From NCBI GenBank assembly GCA_025331565.1, contig JAFREQ010000043.1, positions 2,480,001 through 2,544,000 on the forward strand: a DNA stretch of 64,000 nucleotides, in the 5' to 3' direction. Positions 31,544-45,340 of this stretch are shown piece by piece (position 1 is the first letter of the stretch; every line of letters begins with the position of its first letter). Position numbers and translations under genes: made by a program. Below the pieces are notes generated by a model. The model had not been told where the DNA came from, ran no database searches, and saw nothing but the letters and a program-made list of their open reading frames with translations. Origin of the DNA: Holacanthus passer (Eukaryota; Chordata; Actinopteri; Pomacanthidae).

Positions 31544-33571
31544 AAAGTGTTTTATAGGTTTTCTATGTGGTGCATGTTTAAAAATAAATGTTTTAACCAA
31601 ACATTGCCAACAAACTTTATTTTCAAGTAATTTTCTCTAAGAGCTATAGTTACACCTTGCAGTGTTAATATTTATGAACAGTTGGAGAGTTAATAAATGC
31701 TGGGTGAGAGTCCTCATGAGGGAGGAAGCTGAACCTCTGAGCAGCTCACAGGTCCTATTTATTTTATCAACTTTTCAGTGAGAATATTCGGCGTTTTTAT
31801 GACATCATCAAATACAAAACCTGTGACCTCATCGTCAACTCACAGGTGATGTCATCAGAGTGAGAATTGGTGACATCGTGGTTACCATGGAGATGATGTT
31901 GACCAAAAATCGGACTTTTTGTAAAGTTTCAGTCACATTTCATGCTCGTCTATCATCACTGATATAGATCAAATAAGCAACAATAATAATTATTACTGAG
32001 AATTAATTATAATAATAATTAAATATCACTTCCTGTTGTTTTCACCTGTCCTGGTTGAATGTCTAGCTTTTTATTTTAATACTAAAAAAAAGTCATATGT
32101 AAGATAATTTAATAATTTTATTTTAATAATAATAACGGTATTTAGATATTGTTAAATGAACTGAAACTATGACACTCTGACATTTGTAGTAGGTGTAGTG
32201 TGTGTAGTTACTGTTGTGTACTGTGTTGAGGTTTTTGTAGCAGATTTGAAAATTAATTTTAAAAAATGACTGCAAATTGCTTTATTGCAGTTTTTGCATA
32301 AGACAGGATTAGACATAGTTGGCCCTCTATTTTCAAATATGAGAGCTGTATTTTATAGTTCATTTTTTTCTATTTATTGAGTAGTGATTGAAACTCCCGA
32401 GTTTGACTGACCTGGTTGTTCCGGTCCACTTCAGCACCGGATACGGTACATCACACGTTTCCTACTAATGTGCCAGTGTAACGTTATGTCAACATTTTCA
32501 GCCTCCGGCCGATCACAATCAGTCGGTTTCTGGAGTGTAATTAACTTAAAACTTCTGTGTTAGTAATAACATTAATAACAATGATAAAGTTTGAGTTTGT
32601 GGACCATCAAGTTTTATGTAACTGTTTAGCTTCAACAACCAACTTCAGTAACCACATCTGGGTTAATGTTATTTCTGGAAACATGCTGAGATGAGATGTT
32701 AATATTTTGAAGTTACAAAAACTTTATTGTTTTTACACACAGTGCAGTTTAAGATTACATAACGTTAGTCAACTAACGTGGTGGACCTTTCTTTTCCAAC
32801 CTCACACAGATGCCTTTTATTCAAGAGTATTATCATCTAAATTATAACACTCGTTATTATGTTTTGACTTCGGTGCAGCTGGTTCCATCTATTTGTGTGA
32901 CAGCATTGCATCCACACAAAACAAGGTGCAGCATGTGGCACTAATGCTGGAAGGAGCTGCATTGGAGCTCACACAACAATATAAGGTGCTTTGGGTTAAA
33001 ACCCCTACCACGTGACAGGTTTCACATGAACTTAGTGGTTGACTGCAGTTCATTGAAGTCTTTTGTGGTTACACACGTTAGAGAGAGAAAGAAATGAGCA
33101 CCTCATAGTGAAACATTGACTAATGTCTACATGAAGGTCAGAGGTCAGCTGCAGCTTAAGTCTCCTGAGCTGCCCGAGATCATGTGCCTTGCTCAAGGAC
33201 TCCAGCCCATCAAGCTACAGGAGACATTTATTTAGCTGTCACATGACTTTCCTGTCAGAACCAGTGAGGAAAAGGAAAAGCTTTATCCTCTGTCAGCCAC
33301 TGGTACCAAGTTTAACACCCTCTAGTGGAGAGTTGTGGTAAAGCAGACCGCAGCAGTTTCAACATCAGGTTCAAAGTCACATTTAAAGGACATTCTTGAC
33401 CTTTAAGTGGGTTTTAATTCTGTTGACAGGTTGAACTACACTACAAAACAAATAATAACAGACACAGGTTATCATGCTGAAGCACCTCAAAGAGTGATTT
33501 GTAAAGTTAAACGTGTTGTCACATACTCTCATGTTTCTATACTTTGAATTTTTGCTGTTTGCCTCCTTCAG

Positions 33572-33623
33572 GCTCACTCTGTTTCATGATGTGCCAGGAG
33601 GACGCTTGCTTTGAAAGGAAGAG
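33572..33623 (+). CDS. Weak candidate exon (unidentified)
   Basis: Between ctccttcag and gtctgt, 52 bases open in phase 1 encode SLCFMMCQEDACFERKR with three cysteines. The donor is poor. Listed only because its phase fits the candidate at 28255-28312. Confidence 0.12.
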
Positions 33624-34138
33624 GTCTGTTGGTGGCAGATGTTACTCTGGCACTGATGGAATGTGTGTGTGTGTGTAATTGTGTGCATGCAAATTAGTTC
33701 TGCTTTTGTATTTCTTAATCTTGTATGGTATTTAGTATAGTGTGTGTGTGTGAAGTTGCTCATGTTGTGGGGACATAAATCTGTTTACACAATCATAATG
33801 TGGGGACTCTCCTTCCTTATGAGGACAAAACTCAAGTTTGTGTGTGTGTGTGTGTGTGTGTATGGCTGGTCCTCACTTTTGGACAGACATTCAAAGGGCT
33901 GTCTGAGGGTTCAAGCTTGGTTTTAAGGGTCAGGTTAGAATTAAGTTTAGGTCAGGGTTGTGGTTAGGCATGTAGTTGTGATGGGGAATTCATTATGTAA
34001 AGGGCGAGAGTCCTCACAAGTACAGCATTACAAACATTTGTGTGTGGGTGTGTGTGTATGTCTGCACTCCTGCCTGGCCCTGTCTGTGACCACGACTGTG
34101 TGCAGAATAACAATGAGCATCTCAGGCTACCCAGACTC

Positions 34139-34141
<3 letters not shown>

Positions 34142-34194
<53 letters not shown>
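34142..34194. repeat. (GT)n microsatellite
   Basis: About 26 uninterrupted GT units. Confidence 0.95.
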
Positions 34195-34198
<4 letters not shown>

Positions 34199-35118
34199 CA
34201 AGGGCTAGTGTTGCCCTACTGAGTTTAAGAACAGATTTAAATCCCATGTCTCCTCTCCTCTCCTCTCCAGTATGCAGGTGGTTTTGCAAGTTTCCATCCC
34301 ATTAACAACACATTACTGTTGACCATTTCCAAAAGCCATGAGCTTCTCTACCTTGACTGCAGCTCACTGTTATGCATGCCAACAAAACCATGATTTACAG
34401 TTGTCCCTGCTTACAAATGTTTGACTGTACGATGATGATCGACAGACCGACTAGTGATAACTCTAGTAGATTAGCTACCTCATATTATTTTTACGAATAA
34501 TACAATAAAATGAACTAAAACCAATGGCTGCTCAGAAAAAAGAAAAGCAGTCTGCAATGACTCAGCTAATTGTTAGCAGACATGTGTGTAAATTGTTTAT
34601 AGCAGCTGACAGAACAGTTTCACCCCCAGGTCCATTTATTAGCTGTTCTGGAGCTTTCGATCATATGACATTGACTTCGTCAGCGAGTTTTTCATGACAT
34701 TGCAGATTTTTAAATTTTCATTTGTTTCTGAGCACTTTTCATTAATGTTGGCTTAAATGTTGAGCGTCACAGACCCGACGTCAACATGTAAAAATGTAGA
34801 CATGGTCTGAGAACTTTTACCATTTTTAAAGACAATCTAGTGTTTGGAAAGAAGAGAGGGGAGACAGAGAGGAGGAAAGACGGATGAAAATAGAAGCAGA
34901 AAGTGGGACGTTGTGTGTACATAAGGGAACGATGAAATCAGAGGTGGATCAACAGAAGGATGAAGGTGGAAAAAATGATGGATTAAAAGGGTTCCTGTTA
35001 TGGTGTGAAGGTAAAAACGTGTGTCTGTGTGTGCGTGTGTGTACATGGTTGTGAGCCAAGGCATTGGGATGAATCAGTCTTTCCTCAAGAAGGACACAGA
35101 TCATGCATATTTATTAAA

Positions 35119-35120
<2 letters not shown>

Positions 35121-35152
<32 letters not shown>
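35121..35152. repeat. (CT)n microsatellite
   Basis: About 16 CT units, just upstream of the GT/CA hairpin region. Confidence 0.95.
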
Positions 35153-35154
<2 letters not shown>

Positions 35155-35223
35155 CTCTCAATTTGTATGTTCAACACACACCAGAGGGCAGACTGACGGC
35201 TGTGCTGTCTAGACACCTTATTT

Positions 35224-35225
<2 letters not shown>

Positions 35226-35260
<35 letters not shown>

Positions 35261-35335
35261 GTGGTCACTGTGTGTGAAACGCAGTGACCACCACACACAC
35301 ACACACAACTTACAGGCTTTACCCACTGTGTATGA

Positions 35336-35382
<47 letters not shown>
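35226..35382. repeat. GT-CA-GT microsatellite cluster with a hairpin core
   Basis: A (GT)n tract to 35258 is followed by ggtggtcactg, an 11-base loop and cagtgaccacc, then a short (CA)n, and after 30 bases another (GT)n at 35338-35382. The first GT tract and the CA tract extend the inverted repeat. Confidence 0.9.
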
Positions 35383-35384
<2 letters not shown>

Positions 35385-37599
35385 ATAGCTACATTCCTCT
35401 GTCCTTCTGATTGGGTGAGTGTGCAGCATTCTGTTTAATTAGCGTGTCCAAGGCGAGGGCTCATTAACATGTGGAGGGGAGGGAGAAGAGGGGCGGTTGT
35501 GGGAATTATGCAGATTGGCGTGCTGTCTTGTCATCAAAATAAAGCAGGATCACACACACACATTTCTGTACAGATATTAATTGCACGCTGAGCTGCTTTG
35601 ACACTGATTTTATTTTCTGTATTTACATTCCTTTATTTGCCTTTGTCTCTTGTTTTGTGCACAATAATCCTGCTGCAAATAATTCTATTTTCTACTAACA
35701 AGTTTCCCTTTTTCCAAAATGTTTTAACGGCAGCTAAACAGGTGCACACTTCTGCTGAATGACAAACCTCTATGAGACATGAGCTAATGAGGCCTTCTGA
35801 AAGTCATTTACTTCATTTAGCACCAGACAGTCCTGACTGTTGACATTTTCAGGGGAATACAAGCCTTCAGTCAGCAGCTCTGGTTTTGCAATATTCTGTT
35901 TTTCCTGCTAATAAGAGCACTGGGCTCTATATCGTACTGTTTAGTTGGATGAAACCGTTTTGGTCCTATATGTTATTGTATTTAACGCTCCTCTGTTCAT
36001 TTCTTGTTGAAAATCTAAACATTCTTTCCAACATGTATGAAAGTTTTAAATTACCTACATTATGTGTTTGTTTCAGTTGAAATGCATGTTACCTAGCAGT
36101 GTTTTATAATTCAGTACATACAGAAAACAATAGTTTGTCTGAAGGACAGTGGTTCCATAAAAAAGTAACTTTCTTAACAAACGTTATTTGTTGCCTTGTT
36201 CCTTCATGTAGAACCAGTTGAGACCTTTTATTTCCACTATGAGTTTCTGAGGTGATACACAATAATATTCACCACTTATTACCTTATTGGAAGTCCATGT
36301 GTTGTTTACTGTTTGATGGTAAACTGCTGTGGATAAAAGTGTCAGCCTAGTAGCTAAAACATGAATAAGTGCGTGGTGATATGTTTGATTTTTTTTGTTT
36401 GTTTTTTTTTTGTTTAATGTGTCCTACCACTATATGTGAATGAGAAACACAAACGAAAGAGTCGGGCTGCCAAAGAAGGAGAAAGAAAATGAGAGAGAAA
36501 CAGGTTGAGTGTGTGTGTGTGTGTGGCTACCAGGCTGCTGGTGTGAACCAGCTAGTCGATTGTCCTGCAGCCATTGATATGGAGATGGAGAGGGAAGAAA
36601 GGAACTCTGTGTGTGTGTGTGTGTGTGTGTCCTTCCGTAGTAGAATTGAATCATAAAAATCAAGAGTGTTGTCAAAGACACCAGTTAATTTTATTCAGGA
36701 TTAAATTAGCACAGCAACAACAAATGTGGGATGCAATAAACAGCACAATAAAAGCATATAAATAAATTTTATCTCATGTCTCTGGAACCAAAACAACATA
36801 CGGATGAATTTAATGATCAGTGTGCAGAAACTTACAGTAGCAAGATGAGCAAGGACAAGACAGAGGATGGAGCATAAGATGATTCAGTAACAAAGAAAAA
36901 GAACAGTATGTATTTTGTAACTGCTACCATGTCTAGACTATAATGGGACACTCAACTCTCCATTAAAACTTCAGTCAAGTGAGGTCGTACTATACTGCAG
37001 CTAATATCAGATTCTTCGTTACCGTAACATTAAACTAAGAAAACTCAAATGGTTTTGGAGATCCACGAGTTGGAATTGTTGGAATAACCTCTATACTTTT
37101 GTTATAGAAAGCCCTTTTAACCAGAAGGATTACACTGTTTTTGATCTGAGCAGAACTGTGGACGCAAACAGAAATGGGCAGAAAGAGAAAACCTGCAACA
37201 TTGCTGGGTCACCTCTCTGTTGTAGTAATGGAGTAATGACCTTTCACATATACGGTATAGGAGATCTCTGTAATGGAAACGGTCTGTGTTCCTTTTCAAA
37301 CATGATGCAAAAATGTAAAATGGGCCAGTCATTGATTACAGTGCGTGTCTGAAAGTGGAACAGCTCAGGGTTCAGTCGCTCTTTTAGCACCACAGCTTTT
37401 CTCTGCTTTTCTGAATGTGAATGAATGTCTCCCTCTTCTTGCCATAATTGTAAACTTAACAAACTTTAAAGCTCTCACCTTCATCTCACCCTCCCTCCCC
37501 CCCACATCTTTATTTCTCTCTCCATTACACTCTCCATTTCTAATCTCCAGTCATTTCTCACTCTGTCCTCTGTGCTCACTGAGATGTGAAGTCTTCCCC

Positions 37600-37600
<1 letters not shown>

Positions 37601-37645
<45 letters not shown>

Positions 37646-37660
37646 CTCTCTCTCTCCCTC
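37601..37660. repeat. (CT)n microsatellite
   Basis: About 27 CT units with one cg interruption near 37642, within a wider pyrimidine-rich tract. Confidence 0.95.
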
Positions 37661-40088
37661 GCTTACTCACACTCTCTCACTCTGACTGTCATTGCTGGTC
37701 TTTTGTTTCTGGTAGAATGAGAACCAATTGCTGTTTGGCACCAGACCAGAACCCAGCAGAGATGGGGAAGGGGAGCACACAAACACACACTCTACTACTA
37801 CTATACTGTTGAGGTATATACGCACATTTAAAGATTCTGATTAATTTTATGAGAATATATATATAACCTATGTTGATATTTATCATTTTATTTAAATATT
37901 ATTCCTCTAATTTACTGATTTGCCCAGCAGTCTCGTAGAGACCTGCCCCCCCCCTGCCCGTCATTGTCTCCTGGAGCTTTCTGTGGACATTCTCATTTCC
38001 ACAGGACAATATCTATGCGATAGAAACCCATATATAACCCATGAACAGCCCATACATCTGTGAGGCCACTGGATTGTTTAACACATATAAACACACTAAA
38101 GTTGAATCCACTGGTTGTGGTTTCTACTGTTTCTAAGCAACTACGGTGAAAATGTTTGAAGCAAGTCGTTTATTTGCAGACGTTTTTTTCTGACTGAAAG
38201 TGTTATTCTCCAGGCAACAGCAACCGCATTTAGTAACACCTTCCGTTAAAACGAGTATTGATGACTTGTAGTGATGAATATGAACCTTTTCTAACGTCTG
38301 TTTTCAGGACTAAAGTTAGTAGAAATGTAAAATGTTATGTGTAAGGTTCTGTGAGCTTACAGGCCAAAAAATGGAACATAGACAAAACATTAAAATCAGT
38401 AGTAGTTAGTTTTTCCCCAAATTGGCTGAAAGCTTTTTCTCAACCTCCAAAGACACAAGATTGGAAACTTAGACTTTTCTCAACCCCTGATTCCAAAAAG
38501 ACAATAAAAATAAAAACATACAGGATACAATACAAAGACAAGATTATTTTTATACACACCTCTCTTCACAGAGTCTTCACTGTTGTGGCTTAATAGTGAG
38601 AGTAACCAGGGTTTATTAGAGTCGCTGTGAGTCGTTGTGGAGAACATGATAAGAAGATGTGAGGGATGGTGACTTGAGGATGGTGGAAAGAGATAAATCA
38701 AGAGAAATGAGTGAGAAAAAGTTGGAACTGCAGCAAGAATGAAAGGGGAAGGAAGAGAGAAGAGGTGATGAATGAAGGGAGGTGGAGACTGGGAGGAAAT
38801 GTTCGTGTATTTTTAGGATGTCACCTACGTAGGTAAAAAGAGCAAAAATAGAAATAAGAAAACACACTGGTTTCAAATTGATATTGAGGTGAAACAGTGT
38901 TAAAATGAGTAAGAATTTCAAAAATGGAGGGAAAGGAAGAAAACACAACTCTATATAGATGCTGAATGTCCTGATTTTTTCCAAAGTCCAATAATGTTAT
39001 AAATTCAAATTGCTGAATAAGTTCAGTAGAACCAAATCTCTACATCTGACCCCCATTAGCAAGAGGTCAAATTTAGATGTTTCTCATAGCTGAATAATAG
39101 CCTGAAGTTGTTATCGACACAGGGTTGTACCTTCATGTTTTTTGTTTTTTTTTAATGAATCACAACCATTATAGAGCAGTTTCTCATTGTACGGAAGAAT
39201 CATTCATGTATGTGTGTGTGAGTGTGTTAGAAGGAAGCACAAAAAGCCCACACAACCCTGCTCGATAAAGGTGATATAAAAACAATCCCCTACAAAATTA
39301 AAGAAATATTTCAACAGTTTTGGCTGGAACCAACAGTGGGTTAACTTATAAAAACTGAAAACACAAATTCTAACTACCAGCACTGCTACAGCCACACGAA
39401 TACGTTTTTTATTTAAAAGGGTGTTTGGGACAATATGATTTCTGTCCAGATGAGCATTTAAGGACGATATCAGCAATAATCTTCAGACACACACACACCT
39501 CACAAATGCATCACATGACCGGTAACAGGCATGCATGTGGCAGTGTTCGGCATGTGCCTCCTGTGCATGTCGGCAGCAGTAGATAAGTGATCAAATGCAG
39601 AATTTCAATGCACACAATGTGGACTTGTGTAAATATAGCAAAAGTTATGTGTTTTAAAAGAAAAAAGAATTTGTGTGGATATAGCCTGAAGTTCACTAAT
39701 TAACACTTCATGTCCAAGTGTTCTAGTTTCACTCTTTATGCTAAGCTAAGATAACTGACTGATGGCTCCAGCCTCATATTTAGCAGACAGATAGGACTCT
39801 CAGCAAGACAGGGACTAGTATACTACTATACTATATGTGCGTGGCCATGACTCTGTGTGTGTGTGTGTGTGTGTCCAGGATGATTGCTGGATCCAGACAG
39901 CCAATCATCCATCTAAGAACAGAGGAGAATAAAAGGAAGAATGAATATTTAAATGAGAGGTGGTCCATCATGATAAAACTAATCTGCATGGCTAACCAAA
40001 GGTCTACTGCCCATTTAATGTGAGTGTGTGTGCGCTTGTGCACCTTCCTGTAGAAATATGATGCATTGCATCTGGAACCTGCTCTGGC

Positions 40089-40111
40089 GTTGCCTTGGTG
40101 ACGCCCGTCAC
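40089..40111. promoter_or_regulatory. X-box-like and CRE-like palindromic site
   Basis: GTTGCCTTGGTGAC resembles an RFX X-box (GTTGCC-N2-GGCAAC, imperfect right half). It overlaps GTGACG-CC-CGTCAC, a perfect palindrome of two CRE half sites. No transcript start is known nearby. Confidence 0.25.
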
Positions 40112-40129
40112 GCTGGCAGGCCCCTGCCG

Positions 40130-40130
<1 letters not shown>

Positions 40131-40181
<51 letters not shown>

Positions 40182-40200
40182 GCACACACATACACACACA
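40131..40200. repeat. (CA)n microsatellite
   Basis: About 24 CA units to 40178, then interrupted acgcacacacatacacacac. Confidence 0.95.
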
Positions 40201-42544
40201 GTGGTAATGAGAGACCGAGAGACTGGCAGCATGCCAGGACAATCTACACACACCCCTTCCCCCCATGCACGAGAACATTCTGAGCACACACACACACCGA
40301 CACACGCACTTCGTTTTGGGCTGCTCGGACTGGCATGGGGGTTGGGACAGTGTGTGTGTGTGTATTGGAGGAAGGTAGAGAGAAAGAGACAAGAGAAAAT
40401 AAGCTGAATTCCCTTGAATGTAAAAAATTATAATTGCATCTTCTCTTTTTCAGCCTGTTAACTAGATTGAGAATGAACTTCAGCGTAATTACACTTAATT
40501 GACCTCTGTGCCACAGAAACAGGCAGCAGGAGAATAGTGAAGGACAGTCAGAGACATTTCATGTGATGAAACCTTCAGTGTCGGCTCGAGCTCTCAGTCA
40601 TTCCTCTCAGCTCCTCACAGGCTTTCTTTCCCCCCTCTCATCTCCTGCGTCTGCCACTCTTTCCCTCCCATCACATCATTCTCCTCTTTGTCATTCACAC
40701 TTTGAACTGCAGTTACACACACACTCTCTCTCTCTCTTCACAAGAGGTCTGCCGGCCCATCCAGCATTAACAAAAGGCAGCAGCGGCTCTGTCCATGACA
40801 ATGGCCCTCAGGTCAGCCTGCGTGCCACACATCAGCCCGGCAGAGAAACCCAACTCTGCTTTACGTTACAAGCTCAACCAAAGACGGTTGATATTTACAG
40901 GCTGACACACACAAACAATGAAATCCATCTAATTATTTTTGATCTCAAAATGTCCCTCGTTCTTCTTCTGCACAAACCAAAGTTCTTCCAGTTCAAAATC
41001 TCACAAAGGTTAGGAGTTGTAATTACATTTGGCTTGGAGACCTTTTCCTTTTGTTGAATGATAAACTGAAGGTTATGCAGTACACCTACAGCAACTCAAA
41101 CTTCAGAAAGTTAAAGCAGAATAAACAACAGCAATCAGCGTATTGCAAAAAAAGAACTCAACGTGTGTATTTCGCCATTTTAATACTCCAAATACCTCAT
41201 AGTTTGGAGTACATTAGCAGCTCTTTTTGTCAGTTATAAATTAGTTAAGAATTATTAGTTAGTAGTAATCTCAAAAACAACACAAATACGAATGTACATG
41301 CCAGTAGCTATTCTATATGTATATAGTCTGTTATATAATAACCGCATAATAACCGTTTATCAAACTCAAAGTACAGCTGAGACTAATGGGAATGTCATTA
41401 GTTTTGCAGGTATTTGGTCATAAACCAAAATATTAGACAAATGACATTTTTGCACTGATGATGGTTGATGATGGACCGTTCATCTTGAGGGCAACATGTG
41501 TGCCTATACCAAATTTAATAGCAGTATATACAATGGTTGTCAGGACATTTCACTGAAATCCAGCCTGCTAGTTGTGCTAAAGGAAAAGTCAGAGCATCGC
41601 TGAAGTCATCAGGGTATAATCATGAGTATCTGTGCACATTTTGTACCAGTTCATTTAGTAGATGTCGAGATATTCCAGTGGATACATGAAAACTTTGGCC
41701 TGATGGTGGCACTACAGGAAGAGTCAGAGGATCATGCTGCTTCATTCTTTAATATAAAATTGCTTTAATTATACACTTGAAATTGTATTGGTTTGTTCCT
41801 GGTGTCGACATTTGCACTTTGAACTTCATTTGTTATATGAAAGGTGAAAGCTGTTCTGCACTATGTTGATCCTCTGACTTGACTTCACACAGACTTGACA
41901 CATTATGCTGTTTAACATGAATTTTCGATGCTGAATATATATCAGATGTAATATTAGTAATGAACCTCCCTGTGATTCAGCACAGCTGTGTTGTTTCACT
42001 CCAGTCGTGGTTAAATCTGAGCTCATTTCCTCTCTACTTCCTCCGTCCATATTTACTTAGCGAGGCAGGAGTTTGGTCTCGAGGCTCGCTCTGATTGATT
42101 TTTTTTCTGCTCTGTGTTTAAAATACGCCTTCTATTCTGAGATAAACTTGGTCGGAGACGCACAATTTTGCGTTCCAAAGAAAAGAGTGGATTTGAGTAG
42201 TTGAGCTATGTGGAGAAAAGCAGCCAAATCATATCTGGAGACAAGACAGATTCTCAGTCATTTACAGACTCTGCCTGCAAGTTTCTTTGTGATTAGAGAC
42301 CCGTGTGCTTTATGTGGTTTCTTCAAAACCTGTTTCTCACCAATTTTGCTTGATCAGTTTTCATGTCAGGTAATTTCCACTCATTCAAGTAAAGTCAGAC
42401 AGTTGCTCCATGTGTGGAGGACTTGGATGGACAGACTGACTGGCAGCAATGATTTGTATTCATAGCAAAAAAGACGTAAGACGTTTAGTATGTTACCGTT
42501 AGGGTTTAAAGTAACAATCTAAAACCAGGGAAACAGCTCTGTTC

Positions 42545-43020
42545 TACAACCACAATCCCAGAAAAGTTTGGACGCTGTGTAAAAAAGAACAGTTTTACAA
42601 AGTGTCCATGTAGTAATCTCCTTTATCCAATCATGTATTTCACAAAGTGTTGAACCTCTCTCCATCCTTGCTTGTGAACGACTGAGTCTTTCCAGGATGA
42701 ACCTTTCATACCCAATCATGATACTATCACCTGTTACCAATGAACCTGTTTACCTGTGGAATGATCCAAACAGGTGTTTTTGGATCAGTCCACAACTTTC
42801 ACAGTCTTTTGTTGCTGCTGTCCCAACTTGTTTGAAACATGTTGCTGCCATGAAATTCAAAATAAGCAGATATTTACAAAAATCAATGACGTTGATGAGG
42901 TCAAACATTAAATATATTGTTTTCAATTGAGTATATGTCATATAAGGATTAGCAAATGATCACATTCTGTTTTATTTATATATTACACAGGGTCCCAACT
43001 TTTTTGGAATCAGGGTTGTA
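42545..43020. mobile_element. Mariner-like MITE
   Basis: About 475 bases with inverted ends: tacaaccacaatcccagaa on the left, and the complement of tacaaccctgattccaaaaa on the right. A TA at each border suits TA target duplication. Internal sequence has no transposase. This terminal type is widespread in teleosts. Confidence 0.75.
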
Positions 43021-43995
43021 AGATTAAAAAAAAAATCCTCCGTTCACTAATTAACTAACATGTTATATCTTGTTTGTTTCATTGATACAGAATCTGAAAT
43101 GTATTTGCTGTGCTTGGTCAAGAAATAGTCTGGCACAAAATCTCAGACAGAGTCATATTTGCTGTTTTTGTGCTAAGCTAAGCTAAGTGACTGCTGGCTG
43201 TAGCTTCATATTTTTGAGAGTGATATCAATCTTCTCATCCAACTCTCACCGAGAAAGCAAACAAGCACATTTCCCAAAGCCTTGAACTTTTCTTTTAATA
43301 TTAGCCAAGTGTTCTCCATGATAGCAGAAAGCAGTGTTTTCCAACCGTTTCTTTCAGAGTGAAATTTTGTGTTGGTGTGACTGGTCTTTCAATGCAAACG
43401 ACTGAGCCAAAGAGACGGTCTTCTTTTACATCATCTTTGCCTCCCTCCCCCTACATCTTCCCCCACGCCTCCACACACACATGCACTCCAACACAAGGGT
43501 GCCAGGGCTGTCTTTGCCACTTTCATGGACTGACGTTATCACGCTGTGGGCTGCACAGTGTTCGACTAATGTGTGAGATTGAATGCTCTACTATGTGTTT
43601 GTTTCTGTGGCACCTTTCTCTGAGCAGTAAAATAAGTACAACAGAGATGAATGACAATAAGACCGGCCAATCACTGCACCCTCTGACCACCGATGTGCAT
43701 GAGTTCCCGTGTTAATCGAGGAGCAAGGCCGGCATTGGATCGGTGATATGAATATAAATGAGCCTGAATTTAAATAAAGGAGGTACATTTGAATATGTTA
43801 TACTGTCACCCAGCACACTTATCAAGACTATCTGCATATTCAAAGCCTGGTGATGAATTATAGGGACAGAAATGGAAAGATCATCCTCGAAATAACATAG
43901 TAGTTCCTGTTTATATTGTAGAATAACCTGTATATGTGTGGGTGTGTGCATGCAAAATAAAGTCTGCAAGGATGAGTGAAAGTCATCTGTGTGTT

Positions 43996-44014
43996 AAAAA
44001 AAAAAAAAAAAAAG
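43996..44014. repeat. Poly(A) tract
   Basis: About 18 A residues, with no recognisable SINE body upstream. Confidence 0.8.
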
Positions 44015-44933
44015 CACAAGAAAAATCAGTTGATGGATTAGGTCGGTATTTGGCTTGTTGTGTGTGAATGCACCGAGAGCTGAAGGGGGATGAATGTTCA
44101 GGTAATTGGTTGAAGACCAGCTGTAATTTTGGCCACAACAAATCCATTTCAAAGCTTGTCAGAGAGAGAGGCAGAGAGGTGAAGAAAGACAGACCTCCAT
44201 GTAGAATAAAGAATATATCAAATTGCTGCAGCAGCAAAAACATAAGATTTAAAAGTGATACAGTATAATATTGTAATACTTTTGGGGCACATTTTTATGT
44301 CTTTATTATTATTCGAGTGTCTGGCAGGACTTGAAAGGGGTTGCACTCTAAACCCCTACAGTATCAAAGTGCTCCAATATTGTAATACTTTGAATGTAAC
44401 CTCAATTATTAAAAACACAATGCTGTTTTTTTTTTCATATCTGACTTTACCTTAAAATGAGAAAATTCTAACCACTGTGATATCTCTGAAATGTCAAGGT
44501 TGTTCCCCTGTTTCTTTTAGATTGTAGCTCATTTGAACTTGTTGCGTACTTGCAAGTGGAGACACTATTGCCAATATGTTTTCAAGTTTGGGGAGTTAAT
44601 AAATGTGTCAGAATATTGCAAGTTTTCCTTTTTGCAGGCTTTCAAATTATGAGATACTTTGTGTGAGACACCTGGTGCATTCAGAGCAGTGATGTGATGG
44701 ATGAACTGGTGTCAATAAGAACTCCCTGGCCTTTTATGGACAGAACTTTTATGGACCGGCCTTTTGAAAATGTGGGTTCCATGCTAGTAGATATGTTTGT
44801 GTTTTGTTTTCATTCATGAGGCAGCAAATGCCCTTTACATCATGGATGAATTGCACCTGACAAGCTCAAGGAAACATTGATGAAAAAGATAGAAATAAAT
44901 AGAGAAAAGGAATAAGAGCAAGGCAGCTTGTGA

Positions 44934-44936
<3 letters not shown>

Positions 44937-44967
<31 letters not shown>
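44937..44967. repeat. (GT)n microsatellite
   Basis: About 15 GT units. Confidence 0.9.
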
Positions 44968-44968
<1 letters not shown>

Positions 44969-45316
44969 GGTGCACCCTGGCTGCTGTTGTGTATCTGTGT
45001 GTTTGTGCTGATAGAAAGCGAGGGAGGAGGGTGGAGGCAGGGAGCAGATAATGAGGCTGAAGAGGGAGAACGTGAAAAATGAAGGGGTTGCGGTGATAAG
45101 TGTGGACTGGATGGGGGGAGGCAGTTCGAAAGGATGATGAATGATTTCAATCAGACTCAGAGGAACGATGAAGAAGTTCACCAGCATCAAAGTCACAAAC
45201 AAAATAAATACATTATAAGTGTTTTACAGGCTTTAGAAACACAGTAGTCCAACTGATAGGTGCAGTGGCAGCTAGTTGAGGCCGGCGGCCCACAGGAGAA
45301 ATAATGCACTGCACGC

Positions 45317-45340
45317 ACACACACACACACACACACACAC
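45317..45340. repeat. (CA)n microsatellite
   Basis: About 12 CA units. A further pyrimidine-rich stretch with CT runs follows at 45445-45530. Confidence 0.9.

Noticed and set aside
40004..40392. Open frames rich in Cys-Val or Thr-His around the CA/GT tracts here and elsewhere (34-36 kb, 45 kb)
   Set aside because: Translations of dinucleotide repeats are open by composition and do not indicate genes.
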